The position numbers and the translations under genes were made by a program. Below are positions 25,896-34,827 of a stretch of DNA of 64,000 bases, piece by piece (within the stretch, counting starts at the first letter, position 1; every line of letters starts with the position of its first letter). This DNA comes from Marinobacterium rhizophilum DSM 18822 (GTDB lineage: Bacteria > Pseudomonadota > Gammaproteobacteria > Pseudomonadales > Balneatricaceae): positions 150,243 through 214,242 of the forward strand of contig NZ_KB899094.1 in NCBI RefSeq assembly GCF_000378045.1, in the 5' to 3' direction. Under the pieces are notes generated by a model that saw nothing but the letters and a program-made list of their open reading frames with translations, searched no databases and was not told the DNA's origin.

Positions 25896-26414
25896 TCATT
25901 GCCGGTGGATCGGTTGCGCGTGCTCAGGTGCCTGGACCCGGTGGCCAGGCCTGCGCATCTCGAGGTAAATGCCCTTGTCTTCGACGATGTCGAAACCCAG
26001 GCGCTGGTATAACCGCAGGGCGGGGTTATGCGACTCGACATGAAGCTCGACGGCACACCCGCGGGCACCGGCGCGGGCGATCACCTCGGCAAGCAGCGCG
26101 CTGCCCAGACCCGTGCCTCGGACCTCTGGCAGTAGGCTGATATCGATCAATTGCACGCTGGTTTCACCCCAGTAAAGATACAGGCGGCCGATAGGGTGCC
26201 CGTCACGTTCAATCAGCCAGAGTTCGGCGTCAGGGAAGTGTTGCTGATAGTGGTGGGACTGCAGCTCGAACTGTTGTTGCACAAAGGCATTGATCGTCTT
26301 TACATCCCAGCCGCTGGCGGACATTTCTGCTGCACGGGTGGAGGCGTAAAGATATTGCAGGAAGAATTGGTCGGACGGTTCTTGCGGACGAAGCCTGCAG
26401 TCACTGGTTGGCAC
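25896..26414 (-). CDS. GNAT-family N-acetyltransferase
   Basis: 172 residues, GTG start with AAGGAT upstream. The acetyl-CoA-binding motif A is LLPEVRGTGLGSALLAEVIA (residues ~95-114), with the pyrophosphate loop RGTGLG; motif B follows in NPALRLYQRLGFDIVEDKGIYLEM. The N-terminal part (SDQFFLQYLYASTRAAEM) is characteristic of a GNAT subgroup found beside large surface-protein and tail-fibre genes. It sits between the M50 gene and the tail-collar gene on the same strand. The substrate is unknown; protein or small-molecule acetylation are both possible. Confidence 0.85.
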   Translation of the reverse strand: MPTSDCRLRPQEPSDQFFLQYLYASTRAAEMSASGWDVKTINAFVQQQFELQSHHYQQHFPDAELWLIERDGHPIGRLYLYWGETSVQLIDISLLPEVRGTGLGSALLAEVIARAGARGCAVELHVESHNPALRLYQRLGFDIVEDKGIYLEMRRPGHRVQAPEHAQPIHRQ

Positions 26415-26559
26415 AGATAAGCATCCTTGGCAAAATCAGGCGAATCGCTAACATCAGCGACATGGGGTTCGATGAAGATTAGCCTAGTTGAAGCCCCCAT
26501 GTTGTCAAGGTGGCCCCTGATTGGCGTTTGCAGATGCCCGGCCCCGGGCATCGCCCTGG

Positions 26560-28656
26560 CTAAAATCCACTTTCGCGCACACCCAGCGCCGCGAGGCGGC
26601 GCCAGATAGTGCCAAACACAGACTCATGTCGTCCTTGTAATATCACCAGGCCTCGCAATGGCTGCAGCGGCAGTGTCAGGTCATCGATCAGCGCCAGGCG
26701 CACCGCATACTGTGCCTGCAGCGGCTGGGCGCGCCGCTGCCCGTCGCGGCGTACGGCAATGGGGCCGCTGTGATCCGAGGCCAGGGATTCAATATCCAGA
26801 TAGGGCGCTGCGGTGGTACTTATTTCACTGAGTTGAACCTCCAGTGCCGGGTGCAGCGGATCGTCGGCGATGAAACGCCCCTGGGCTCCGGCTTCGACAC
26901 GCCACAGGGCCTCTTCCGGCAGGTAACCGTTCAGGCGCACCTGTTGCTCCACGACGCGCGCCAGGAGTTGCTCCGGCATCAGCCAGCGGCCCGGTCTGGG
27001 GTCCTGCAGCAGGTCGCGTACCATGCCGGCATGCGGGGCCCGCACCAGCAGTCGTGCGCGCTGGGCACTCAGGCCGCGGTATTCGGCCAGGGACTCGGCC
27101 AGCTGCTGCTCAAGTACGCCGGCATCGGCGGCGGTTTCACTGCGCCCGGCCTGGCGTCGCAGCTGCAGCTGCAGGGTACGGATCTGGTTGTGCACGATGG
27201 ACTGGCGGGCATCCAGGTCCGGGGATTCCAGTTCCAGCAACAGCTCGCCGGCCTGCACCTGCTGGCCATCGCTGATCCGGAATTGTTTCAGGCGCGCCGG
27301 CATCGGTGCATACAGGGCACTGGCCCGCGTGGCCTGAAGCAGGGTTGGCACTTCAACGGCGCTACGCCACGGAACGAGCAGCAGCAACAGGCCGCCGAGC
27401 AGCACGAGCCCGATGAGCAGCAGCCGGGCAGGGCGGACCTGCTCGCGGCGCTGCCACCACTCGCGCATTTCACGCCAGACGGGCAGGCCGATGAACCAGG
27501 CCAGCTCTACCAGCATCAGGAAACTGCCGAGCAGCTTGAAAAATAGGTGGTAGACGATCAGGGCGATGGCAAAAAACAATGCGGCGCGCCAGATCCAGGC
27601 ACTGTAGCCCCATGCCAGCAGACGGCGGTAGAGGGTCGGCGACCAGGGTTCGGGCATCGGTTCGCCATAGCCGAACAGCGCCTCGCGCAGACGCCAGCGA
27701 CAGAGTGCAAAGGCGCGCTGCTGCAGGTTTTCCACCCGCCACAGGTCGCTGAGCAGGTAATAGCCGTCGAAGCGCAGGAAAGGGTTGAGATTGATCACCA
27801 GGGTGGTGAGCCAGGTGGCGCTGGCGAGCATGAAGGCTGCCGTGCGCCATGGGCCATCCGGCAGCAGCGACCAGGCCAGCAGGGCGATGGCCGCCAGCAG
27901 CAGCTCGGCGAGCATGCCGCCGGCGCCGATCAGCAGACGGGAGCGTCGGTCGTTGACCCGCCAGGCATCGCTGACATCGGTATAGAACAGCGGAAACAGC
28001 ACCATAAAGGCCAGCCCCATGCTCTGCACCCGGCAGCCCGCACGCTTGGCCATGTAGGCGTGGCCGAACTCATGGCACAGCTTGGCGAACACCAGGGCGA
28101 TGCCGAAGGCTAGCGCACCGCCGAGGCTGAACAGGTGCGGGAAGGTCGCAAGGAATCGTTCCCAGTCGCGGGCGACAAGAAACAGCCCCAGGCCAAGGAC
28201 CAGCGGCAGGCCGATGCGCAACAGGCGAGCGCCATGACGTTCAAGCCAGGGCCAGGTGTGGTTGAGGAACGCGTCCGGTCGCCACAACGGAATGCGAAAG
28301 AACAGGTACTGGTGCAGCACCCGTCGCCACAGACTTTGTCGCCGGGCGGCGGCCTTGGCTGCATAGCTGGCACGCTGCTCGGCATCCAGGGCCGCAATCA
28401 GGTCGTGATCGCGCAGAAAGCGCAGTAGCTGTTGCAGGTCGGTTTCGCCCAGTGGCGCGCCGGGTTGCTCATTGGCGGCCTTCAGGACGCGCTGCGCATC
28501 GCCCAGTGCCCAGTGCCGCAGCATCCGCAGCGCGGCGCTGCCAAGCTTGAAATAACGACCGCGCAGTGGGTCGGCGAGGGTCCACTGCGGCGAGCCGTCC
28601 AGCGCCGCGGCGGCAGGGGAAAGTTGCAGGTCGGGACGCAGCGCCGGCAGCTGCAT
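26560..28656 (-). CDS. M50 (site-2) protease fused to an HlyD-like adaptor arm
   Basis: 698 residues. Residues 1-~110 form a cytosolic helical region. The membrane core has the zinc motif HEFGH at 195-199 and the distal ligand motif NPFLRFDGYY at 291-300 (Asp297), so the protease looks active. At least six hydrophobic segments lie between ~145 and ~430. After a last helix (LLLIGLVLLGGLLLLLVPW) comes a periplasmic biotinyl-lipoyl hairpin: YAPMPARLKQFRISDGQQVQ, a coiled coil, and a second lipoyl half (RARLLVRAPHAGMVRDLL). It begins directly after the GAF-HlyD gene with no gap, so the two are translationally coupled. Related proteins are described as putative peptide zinc metalloproteases. Confidence 0.88.
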   Translation of the reverse strand: MQLPALRPDLQLSPAAAALDGSPQWTLADPLRGRYFKLGSAALRMLRHWALGDAQRVLKAANEQPGAPLGETDLQQLLRFLRDHDLIAALDAEQRASYAAKAAARRQSLWRRVLHQYLFFRIPLWRPDAFLNHTWPWLERHGARLLRIGLPLVLGLGLFLVARDWERFLATFPHLFSLGGALAFGIALVFAKLCHEFGHAYMAKRAGCRVQSMGLAFMVLFPLFYTDVSDAWRVNDRRSRLLIGAGGMLAELLLAAIALLAWSLLPDGPWRTAAFMLASATWLTTLVINLNPFLRFDGYYLLSDLWRVENLQQRAFALCRWRLREALFGYGEPMPEPWSPTLYRRLLAWGYSAWIWRAALFFAIALIVYHLFFKLLGSFLMLVELAWFIGLPVWREMREWWQRREQVRPARLLLIGLVLLGGLLLLLVPWRSAVEVPTLLQATRASALYAPMPARLKQFRISDGQQVQAGELLLELESPDLDARQSIVHNQIRTLQLQLRRQAGRSETAADAGVLEQQLAESLAEYRGLSAQRARLLVRAPHAGMVRDLLQDPRPGRWLMPEQLLARVVEQQVRLNGYLPEEALWRVEAGAQGRFIADDPLHPALEVQLSEISTTAAPYLDIESLASDHSGPIAVRRDGQRRAQPLQAQYAVRLALIDDLTLPLQPLRGLVILQGRHESVFGTIWRRLAALGVRESGF

Positions 28657-29976
28657 TTAAAGCCCCACTCCCTGGCGAAGCGCGGCCAGCGGGCGGCGCA
28701 GCAGATACAGGGCCAGGGGTACGCGCTGACCGAAGACTTTTGCGGTGCCGCGCAGGCCGATACGCGGTGGCGCTGCGACAAAACTGGCATCCAGACGGTA
28801 CGCCAGCTGGCCGGCGGCGCTGGTTTGCGCCTCGTAGGCAAGCCGTTCCAGGCGGGCGGCGTGACGGTTGAGTGGATCGCTGTCGAGGAACAGTGCCACC
28901 TCGGCGCCCGGCCCCAGCTCGATGGCATCCGCCACCGCCAGCTCGATGCGCAACTCGGCCTGCTGCGGATCGGCGATATCCAGCAGGCGCTCACCGGTCT
29001 TTACGGGTTTGCCGGTCCAGCGTTCGGCGTCGGCGAACACGGCGATGCCATCGCGTTCGGCACGGACTTCAGTGCGCGCGAGCAGCTCGCGGGCATAGTC
29101 ACGCTCGGCGCGCTTTTGTTCGACTCGGGCGGCCAGCAGATCCAGTCGCGCCTTGGCGTCGGTATCGGAGAAGGCGCGCTGGGCGTTGCTTTTCAGCTCG
29201 GCATCGGCCACATCCAGGCCGCGTTCGGCGACATCCGCCTGGGCGCGCAGCGAGGTGGCATCAAAGCGCAGCAACGGCTCACCGCTGCGCACCGGCTGAT
29301 TGGGCCTGACCAGGAATTCGGCAATGACGCCATCCAGCGGCGCCGTGACGACGCGGCCATTCAGCGGGACCACCTCGGCCGGTGCCAGTACCGACTGGCG
29401 CACCGGCAGCAACAGCAGCAGCGAGGCGACCACCAATACGGCCAGAATTTTGCGTCTGGGCCAGCGCAGTCGCCAGGGTTTGTGCGGTTGCAGCGCCAGC
29501 CATGCATGGCTGTAGCAGTCGCCGAGCTGTGCCAGCAGGGCCTGTTCTGCATCGCTCCAGGGTTGTTCGCGGGCGATCCAGAGGCCGCCAAATGGCGCCT
29601 GCTGGCGATCGAGCAGCGGCAGCCAGAACACGGAACCCGCCGACATACTTTGCCAGTCGGCGCGGGTCTGCTCGCTCAGCCGGGTGGTGTCCACCGGCTG
29701 CGCCTGAGCCGATACACCCTGTGCCAGCAATTCGCTGGCGGCGCGCTCGACGAACGCGACGAAGGGGGCATGGGGCTCAACCTGGCTGATGCCGGTGACC
29801 GCCCGGGTGCGGCCGGCAATTAAGAGCGCAGCATGACGATAGCCGAACAGCGGCTGCGCATCATTTACCAGGCTATAGGCCAGGCTGTCGATGTCGGCCG
29901 CTGCTCGCGTCTGGCTTTGCAGGGCCAGGAGCTGGGCGAAGAGACGTTGGGCAGGGTCCGGTAGTCTGGCGCTCAT
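28657..29976 (-). CDS. GAF-domain HlyD-family membrane adaptor
   Basis: 439 residues. Residues ~20-160 form a cytosolic GAF-like domain (SLAYSLVNDAQPLFGYRHAA; FGGLWIAREQPWSDAEQALL). One transmembrane helix at ~177-192 (ILAVLVVASLLLLLPV) follows. The periplasmic part has a lipoyl half (VTAPLDGVIAEFLVRPNQPV), a long coiled-coil hairpin (KARLDLLAARVEQKRAERDY) and a beta-barrel region. This is an inner-membrane adaptor of the HlyD type with an added cytosolic sensor-like domain. Its start overlaps the upstream adaptor gene by 4 bp and its stop abuts the M50 start, which makes a three-gene unit. Confidence 0.85.
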   Translation of the reverse strand: MSARLPDPAQRLFAQLLALQSQTRAAADIDSLAYSLVNDAQPLFGYRHAALLIAGRTRAVTGISQVEPHAPFVAFVERAASELLAQGVSAQAQPVDTTRLSEQTRADWQSMSAGSVFWLPLLDRQQAPFGGLWIAREQPWSDAEQALLAQLGDCYSHAWLALQPHKPWRLRWPRRKILAVLVVASLLLLLPVRQSVLAPAEVVPLNGRVVTAPLDGVIAEFLVRPNQPVRSGEPLLRFDATSLRAQADVAERGLDVADAELKSNAQRAFSDTDAKARLDLLAARVEQKRAERDYARELLARTEVRAERDGIAVFADAERWTGKPVKTGERLLDIADPQQAELRIELAVADAIELGPGAEVALFLDSDPLNRHAARLERLAYEAQTSAAGQLAYRLDASFVAAPPRIGLRGTAKVFGQRVPLALYLLRRPLAALRQGVGL

Positions 29977-30758
29977 GGCGTGTCCAGAAAGCGCGCGCTG
30001 CCGCTCATGCCGGCCAGCAGGCCGGTGGCATTCAGTGGCAGGGTGCCGATCAGCAACAGGGTCTGGCTGGCTTCATCGATGCGGGCGCCCAGGCGCTTTA
30101 CCTCGACCGGCAGGGGCTGGCCGGTTTCATCGGGTACGAACTCGAAGCGCCGCCCTGGCTTGAGCCAGCTTAGCCAGCTCGAGGGCACGAGCAGCTGTAC
30201 CTCCAGGGTGCGGTTATCCACGATTTCCAGCAGTGGTGTGCCGCTGGCGACGCTTTCGTGGGGTTGTACCCGGCGTTGCACCACCTGGCCATCGAAGGGC
30301 GCGCTGACCGAGCAGCGCTGTACCTGCACCTTGTAGACCTGGGCTTCAGCCTGGGCCTGGGCCTGACGGGCTTCGGCCAGGGCCACCTCGAAACGACCGA
30401 CCGAGTTGAAAGAAGCCAGCTGCTTCTTGTGGTTCAGTTCTTCGCGGGCCGCCCGCGCGCCTGCCTGGGCAGCATTCAGCTGGGCCTGATAGGCGCTGCA
30501 GTCAAAGCGAACCAGCACATCGCCTTGCTTGAAGTCCTGGCCATCGGTGTAGGGCATCTCGATGATGCGCCCTGCCAGCTCGCTGGATAAAACCGCCTGA
30601 TCACGGGCCCGCAATACGCCGCGCGCCTTGCGCTGGTCGTTTAACTGCAATTGAGAAGGGGTGTCGAGCAAGGGGTCATTGGACTGTGCTGTTGCGGTGC
30701 CAATGCTGATACCGGCGAGCCAAAATACTGCAAAGATCTGGCCGAGTTTTCGTTGCAT
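29973..30758 (-). CDS. Periplasmic HlyD/RND-type adaptor protein
   Basis: 261 residues, first gene of the adaptor-M50 unit. The signal peptide is at ~1-24 (QIFAVFWLAGISIGTATAQS). The mature protein has a lipoyl half (SSELAGRIIEMPYTDGQDFK), a short coiled coil (QAGARAAREELNHKKQLASF) and the second lipoyl half (CSVSAPFDGQVVQRRVQPHE). A barrel domain ends it. It is short for an adaptor (typical ~350-400). It should bridge an inner-membrane component to the TolC-like duct. Confidence 0.87.
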   Translation of the reverse strand: MQRKLGQIFAVFWLAGISIGTATAQSNDPLLDTPSQLQLNDQRKARGVLRARDQAVLSSELAGRIIEMPYTDGQDFKQGDVLVRFDCSAYQAQLNAAQAGARAAREELNHKKQLASFNSVGRFEVALAEARQAQAQAEAQVYKVQVQRCSVSAPFDGQVVQRRVQPHESVASGTPLLEIVDNRTLEVQLLVPSSWLSWLKPGRRFEFVPDETGQPLPVEVKRLGARIDEASQTLLLIGTLPLNATGLLAGMSGSARFLDTP

Positions 30759-30867
30759 ACCGCGTTCCCTGCAAGATGAACAATGGCAGCAGTGTAGAGG
30801 AGATACTCGAGGTGGTAAATCGTTGATGCCGGGCAGGCGGGTGCCCGGCGGTTGTCGGTAGCTCGGT

Positions 30868-31170
30868 CTAGGAGCCTGTCGGGCTTAGCCGGTCGTAGCG
30901 AGGGGAAGACCGTTCTGAGTCAGTTTTTGAGCTCTTTTAAGGCGATAAATCGGCAGGATAGCCGATTTACACCGCGTAAGCTGCCCGCAGGGCAAACTAC
31001 AGGGATGTAGCTTGTGAATAGTGGTTCTATTTAACACGAAAGAGCTCAAAAAATGGCCCCTCTTTTCCCGAGAGAGGCGGCTTTTCCGCACGACTGCATG
31101 GATGCAGGAGGTAGGGCGAAGCAGGATACCCGAGCCGAGTAGATCGGTGTTAAGTCCGACAGGCTCCTAG
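30868..31170. repeat. 303-bp inverted-repeat element (copy 1)
   Basis: Ends are CTAGGAGCCTGTCGGGCTTA (30868-30887) and its inverse (31151-31170), matching at 19 of 20 positions. The inside has several smaller dyads (for example AAATCGGC/GCCGATTT near 30946-30967) and a 22-bp core at 31016-31037 that recurs exactly, inverted, in the element at 62958-63182. No open frame. The right end supplies the TAG stop of the indolepyruvate oxidoreductase gene. It looks like a non-autonomous mobile or structured repeat. Confidence 0.75.
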
Positions 31171-34100
31171 CTCACCTGCAGCGCGGGGATCTGCCTTGCA
31201 TTGAGCAGGGCGCGCAGGCGTTTTTGCTCGGTGCGCGCCTGGGTCATGGCCTTTTCCTTGACGTGACCGAAGCCGCGGATCTGTTCCGGCAGGCGGGCGA
31301 GTGCCACGGCGATGTCGTGGTTGTCGCTGCTGTTGCGGGCGATCAGCTCGTCCATCAGCTGTTCATAGTCGCTGATCAGTGCCCGTTCTGCGCGGCGCTC
31401 GTTGGTGTAACCAAAGATATCAAACGCCGTGCCGCGCAGGCCCTTGAGCTTGGCCAGCAGGCCGAAGGCCCTGAGCATCCAGGGGCCGAACTGGCGCTTG
31501 CGGGGCAGGCCGGTGTGCGGGTCCCGCTTGCTGAGGATCGGCGGTGCCAGGTGGAATTCCAGCTGGTAGTCACCCTCGAACTGGCTTTCGAGCCGGGCCA
31601 GGAAGGCGCCGTCGGTATACAGGCGGGCCACTTCGTACTCGTCCTTGCAGGCCAGCAGCTTGAAGTAGTTTTCGGCCACGGCGCGGGTCAGCGCAAGGCC
31701 TGCATCGGCCACATCCAGGCGTTCTTCATGGCGACGCACCCGCTGCACGGCCTGGCGGTAGCGGTTGGCGTAGGCACGGTCCTGGTAGCTCTCCAGGAAC
31801 TCGGCCCGCCAGTCGATCAGCTCGTCCAGGGTGCGGCTTTTGGAAGCCGGGGCTTGGCGCTGGTTGACCAGGGCCTCGACGCTGTCCTGTTTCCAGGCGG
31901 CACGCCGGCCCCAGAGAAAGGCGCCCTTGTTCATGTCGATGGCGACGCCGTTGGTCTCGATAGCCTGTTCGATGGCGCTCGCGGACAGCGGCACCAGGCC
32001 CTGCTGGTAGGCAAAGCCGAGCATGAAGAGGTTGGTGGCCAGGCTGTCACCCAGCAGGCGGCTGGCCAGGTGGGTGCCATCGACGAAGCGGCACTTGTCG
32101 GCGCCTGTGGCGATCCTGATGGCTTCGCTCATGGATTCGCCCGGAAAGCTGAAATCCCGGTTGCGGGTGAACTCGGCGGTGGGTGATTCGTGGCTGTTGA
32201 TCACCGCATGGCTGAGGTCGGTGCTGAGCTTGCCCAGCACCTCGTCGCTGGCCGATACCACCAGGTCGAACCCCAGCAGCAGGTTGGCCTCGCCGGCGGC
32301 GATGCGCACGGCATGGATGTTGTCCTGACGTGCCGCGATCCGCACATGGGTGGTGACCGGGCCGAATTTCTGGGCCAGGCCCGCCTGATCCAGCACCGTG
32401 GCGCCCTTGCCATCAAGGAAGGCCGCCGTGCCCAGCAGGGCGCCCACGGTGGTGACGCCGGTGCCGCCAATGCCGGGCAGCAGGATATTGAAGGGTCGCT
32501 CCAGGGAAGGCTGCACGGGTTCCGGCAGATCGGCAAAGTCGCTGTCATCCAGGGCCCGGGGGCCGGCCTTGCGCAGGGAGCCACCCTTGACGGTGACAAA
32601 GCTGGGGCAGAAGCCCTCGACGCAGCTGAAATCCTTGTTGCAGGCGTTCTGGTCGATCTCGCGCTTGCGCCCCAGTTCCGTTTCCAGCGGCAGAATGGAC
32701 AGGCAGTTGGACTGCACGCCGCAGTCGCCGCAGCCTTCGCAGACCGCCTCGTTGATCATCACCCGTTTGGCCGGATCGACCAGCTTGCCGCGTTTGCGCC
32801 GACGGCGTTTTTCGGTGGCGCAGGTCTGATCGTAGATGATCGCCGATACGCCCTTGTATTCGCGCAGCTCGCGCTGCAGGCCGTCGAGCTCGCGGCGGTG
32901 GTGGAAGCGCGTGCCGGGGGCAAAGTCGGCCCGGCTCGAGTACTTGTCGGGTTCATCGGACACCAGCAGGATGCAGCGGATGCCTTCGCCATAGAGCTGC
33001 TGGCTCAGCTGCTGCACTGTCAGCGTGCCGTCGATGGGCTGGCCGCCGGTCATGGCCACGGCATCGTTGTACAGCAGCTTGTAGGTGATGTTGACGCCGG
33101 CGGCGACGGCCGCACGAATCGCCAGTATGCCGGAATGAAAATAGGTGCCATCGCCGAGGTTTTGGAACACATGGGGCGTATCGGTGAACGGCGCCTGGCC
33201 GATCCAGGTGGCGCCTTCGCCTCCCATCTGGGTGAAGGTTTCGGTGCTGCGGTCCATCCACATGGCCATGTAGTGACAGCCGATGCCTGCCATCGCACGG
33301 CTGCCGTCCGGCACCTTGGTGGAGGTGTTGTGCGGGCAGCCGGAGCAGAAATGCGGCGGGCGCTGAATCACCTCGCCGCGGTGGCTGAGGTAGTCTTCCT
33401 TGTCGGCGAGGAACTTGAGGCGCTGCTCCACCTTGGGGCCCGAATACAGCGGTGCGATGCGTTTGGCGATGACGCGGGCGATCATGGCGGGCGTCAGTTC
33501 GCTGAGGTTGGGCAGCAGGGAAGCGCCTGCCTCGTCGAATTCGCCGACCACCCGCGGGCGTTCGTCCACCGGCCAGTTGTACAGCTGGCCGGTGACCTGG
33601 TCTTCGATAATGCTGCGCTTTTCCTCCACCACCAGGATTTCGTCCAGGCCCTTGGCGAACTCGTGCACTGCGACCGGCTCCAGCGGCCAGCTCATGCCGA
33701 TTTTCAGTACCCGCAGGCCGATGCGGGCGCAGGTGCCCTCGTCCAGGCCCAGGTATTCCAGTGCCTGGAGCACATCGAGGTACGACTTGCCGGTGGTGAT
33801 GATACCGATGCGCGGGTTGGGGCTGTCGAGCACCACCCGGTTCAGGTTGTTGGCACGGGCGAAGGCCAGGGCGGCGTAAATCTTGTAGGTGTTGAGGCGC
33901 TTTTCCTGCACCAGGGGCGGGTCGGGCCAGCGAATATGGACGCCGTCCGCGGGCATCTCGAAATCGGTCGGGTAACGGACCTGCACCCGCAGCGGGCTGA
34001 CCTCCACGACGGCGGAGGAATCCACGGTTTCGGCGATGGTCTTCATGGCGACCCAGCAGCCGCTGTAGCGGGACAGCGCCCAGCCGAGCACGCCGTAATC

Positions 34101-34634
34101 GAGAATCTCCTGCACGCCGCAGGGATTCAGCACCGGCACCATGGCGCCGATAAAGGCATGCTCGCTCTGGTGGGCGATGCTGGAGGATTTGCAGGCATGG
34201 TCGTCACCGGCCAGCAGCAGCACGCCGCCATGCGGCGACACGCCGGCGGAGTTGCCATGCTTGATGACATCGCCGCTGCGGTCCACGCCCGGGCCCTTGC
34301 CGTACCAGAGCCCGAAAACACCGTCGTAGCGGGCGCCTTCGAACAGGTTGACCTGCTGGCTGCCCCAGACGGCGGTGGCGGCGAGCTCCTCGTTGACGCC
34401 GGGCTGAAAATGAATATGGTTGTCTTTCAACTGTGCGCGCTGCTGCCACAGCGTCTTGTCCAGGTTGCCCAGCGGCGAGCCGCGGTAGCCGGAAATGAAG
34501 CCCGCGGTATTGAGGCCGGCGGCCTGGTCGCGCTGGTGCTGCAGCAGCGGCAGCTGTGCCAGCGCCTGGGTACCGGTCAGGTAGTGCTGCCGGGTTTCGG
34601 CCTTGTCTGCCTGGTTTGCGTAGTCGATAGACAC
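31167..34634 (-). CDS. Indolepyruvate ferredoxin oxidoreductase, fused alpha-beta form
   Basis: 1155 residues, the fused IorAB-type enzyme. It oxidatively decarboxylates aryl-pyruvates (indolepyruvate, phenylpyruvate, 4-hydroxyphenylpyruvate) to aryl-acetyl-CoA with ferredoxin as acceptor. The N-terminal part has the pyrimidine/core domain (GFISGYRGSPLGNLDKTLW), followed by a TPP-binding region (FCSGCPHNTST; GIGCHYMAMWMDR). Ferredoxin-like cysteines come next (CEGCGDCGVQSNC; FSCVEGFCPSF). The gamma domain (LLPGIGGTGVTTVGALLGTA) and a C-terminal extension complete it. The product phenylacetyl-CoA is the substrate of PaaABCDE encoded 9 kb away. It is divergent from an Lrp-type regulator, which probably controls it. 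Confidence 0.93.
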   Translation of the reverse strand: MSIDYANQADKAETRQHYLTGTQALAQLPLLQHQRDQAAGLNTAGFISGYRGSPLGNLDKTLWQQRAQLKDNHIHFQPGVNEELAATAVWGSQQVNLFEGARYDGVFGLWYGKGPGVDRSGDVIKHGNSAGVSPHGGVLLLAGDDHACKSSSIAHQSEHAFIGAMVPVLNPCGVQEILDYGVLGWALSRYSGCWVAMKTIAETVDSSAVVEVSPLRVQVRYPTDFEMPADGVHIRWPDPPLVQEKRLNTYKIYAALAFARANNLNRVVLDSPNPRIGIITTGKSYLDVLQALEYLGLDEGTCARIGLRVLKIGMSWPLEPVAVHEFAKGLDEILVVEEKRSIIEDQVTGQLYNWPVDERPRVVGEFDEAGASLLPNLSELTPAMIARVIAKRIAPLYSGPKVEQRLKFLADKEDYLSHRGEVIQRPPHFCSGCPHNTSTKVPDGSRAMAGIGCHYMAMWMDRSTETFTQMGGEGATWIGQAPFTDTPHVFQNLGDGTYFHSGILAIRAAVAAGVNITYKLLYNDAVAMTGGQPIDGTLTVQQLSQQLYGEGIRCILLVSDEPDKYSSRADFAPGTRFHHRRELDGLQRELREYKGVSAIIYDQTCATEKRRRRKRGKLVDPAKRVMINEAVCEGCGDCGVQSNCLSILPLETELGRKREIDQNACNKDFSCVEGFCPSFVTVKGGSLRKAGPRALDDSDFADLPEPVQPSLERPFNILLPGIGGTGVTTVGALLGTAAFLDGKGATVLDQAGLAQKFGPVTTHVRIAARQDNIHAVRIAAGEANLLLGFDLVVSASDEVLGKLSTDLSHAVINSHESPTAEFTRNRDFSFPGESMSEAIRIATGADKCRFVDGTHLASRLLGDSLATNLFMLGFAYQQGLVPLSASAIEQAIETNGVAIDMNKGAFLWGRRAAWKQDSVEALVNQRQAPASKSRTLDELIDWRAEFLESYQDRAYANRYRQAVQRVRRHEERLDVADAGLALTRAVAENYFKLLACKDEYEVARLYTDGAFLARLESQFEGDYQLEFHLAPPILSKRDPHTGLPRKRQFGPWMLRAFGLLAKLKGLRGTAFDIFGYTNERRAERALISDYEQLMDELIARNSSDNHDIAVALARLPEQIRGFGHVKEKAMTQARTEQKRLRALLNARQIPALQVS

Positions 34635-34715
34635 CGTATCACCTCGTTCTTATTGGTAGCCGCTGCGTAGTTGTTAACTATGCTACAGCCTTGATATCGC
34701 ATTTTTTTGTCTATT

Positions 34716-34744
34716 CATGCAGAATATTGAGTAAAGCCTGCATG
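34716..34744. promoter_or_regulatory. Lrp-type operator dyad
   Basis: CATGCAG (34716-34722) and CTGCATG (34738-34744) flank an AT-rich centre. The run CAGAATATTGAGTAA fits the Lrp-family consensus (YAG..ATT..) in part. The site lies between the divergent oxidoreductase and the Lrp-type gene, so it is a candidate for autoregulation and for control of the oxidoreductase. Confidence 0.5.
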
Positions 34745-34827
34745 ATTGTTTTATTATTTTCAGCATAGTTGAATAAAAATACCGATGCAGGTTTTTTCAC
34801 TGCACCGGCCCGCCGGAGTCCGATGTG

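Noticed and set aside
30868-31170. Insertion sequence with transposase
   Set aside because: The interior has no open frame of useful size; it is at most non-autonomous.
32190-34670. 826-codon frame antisense to indolepyruvate oxidoreductase
   Set aside because: Composition follows the sense gene; no start signal or domain.
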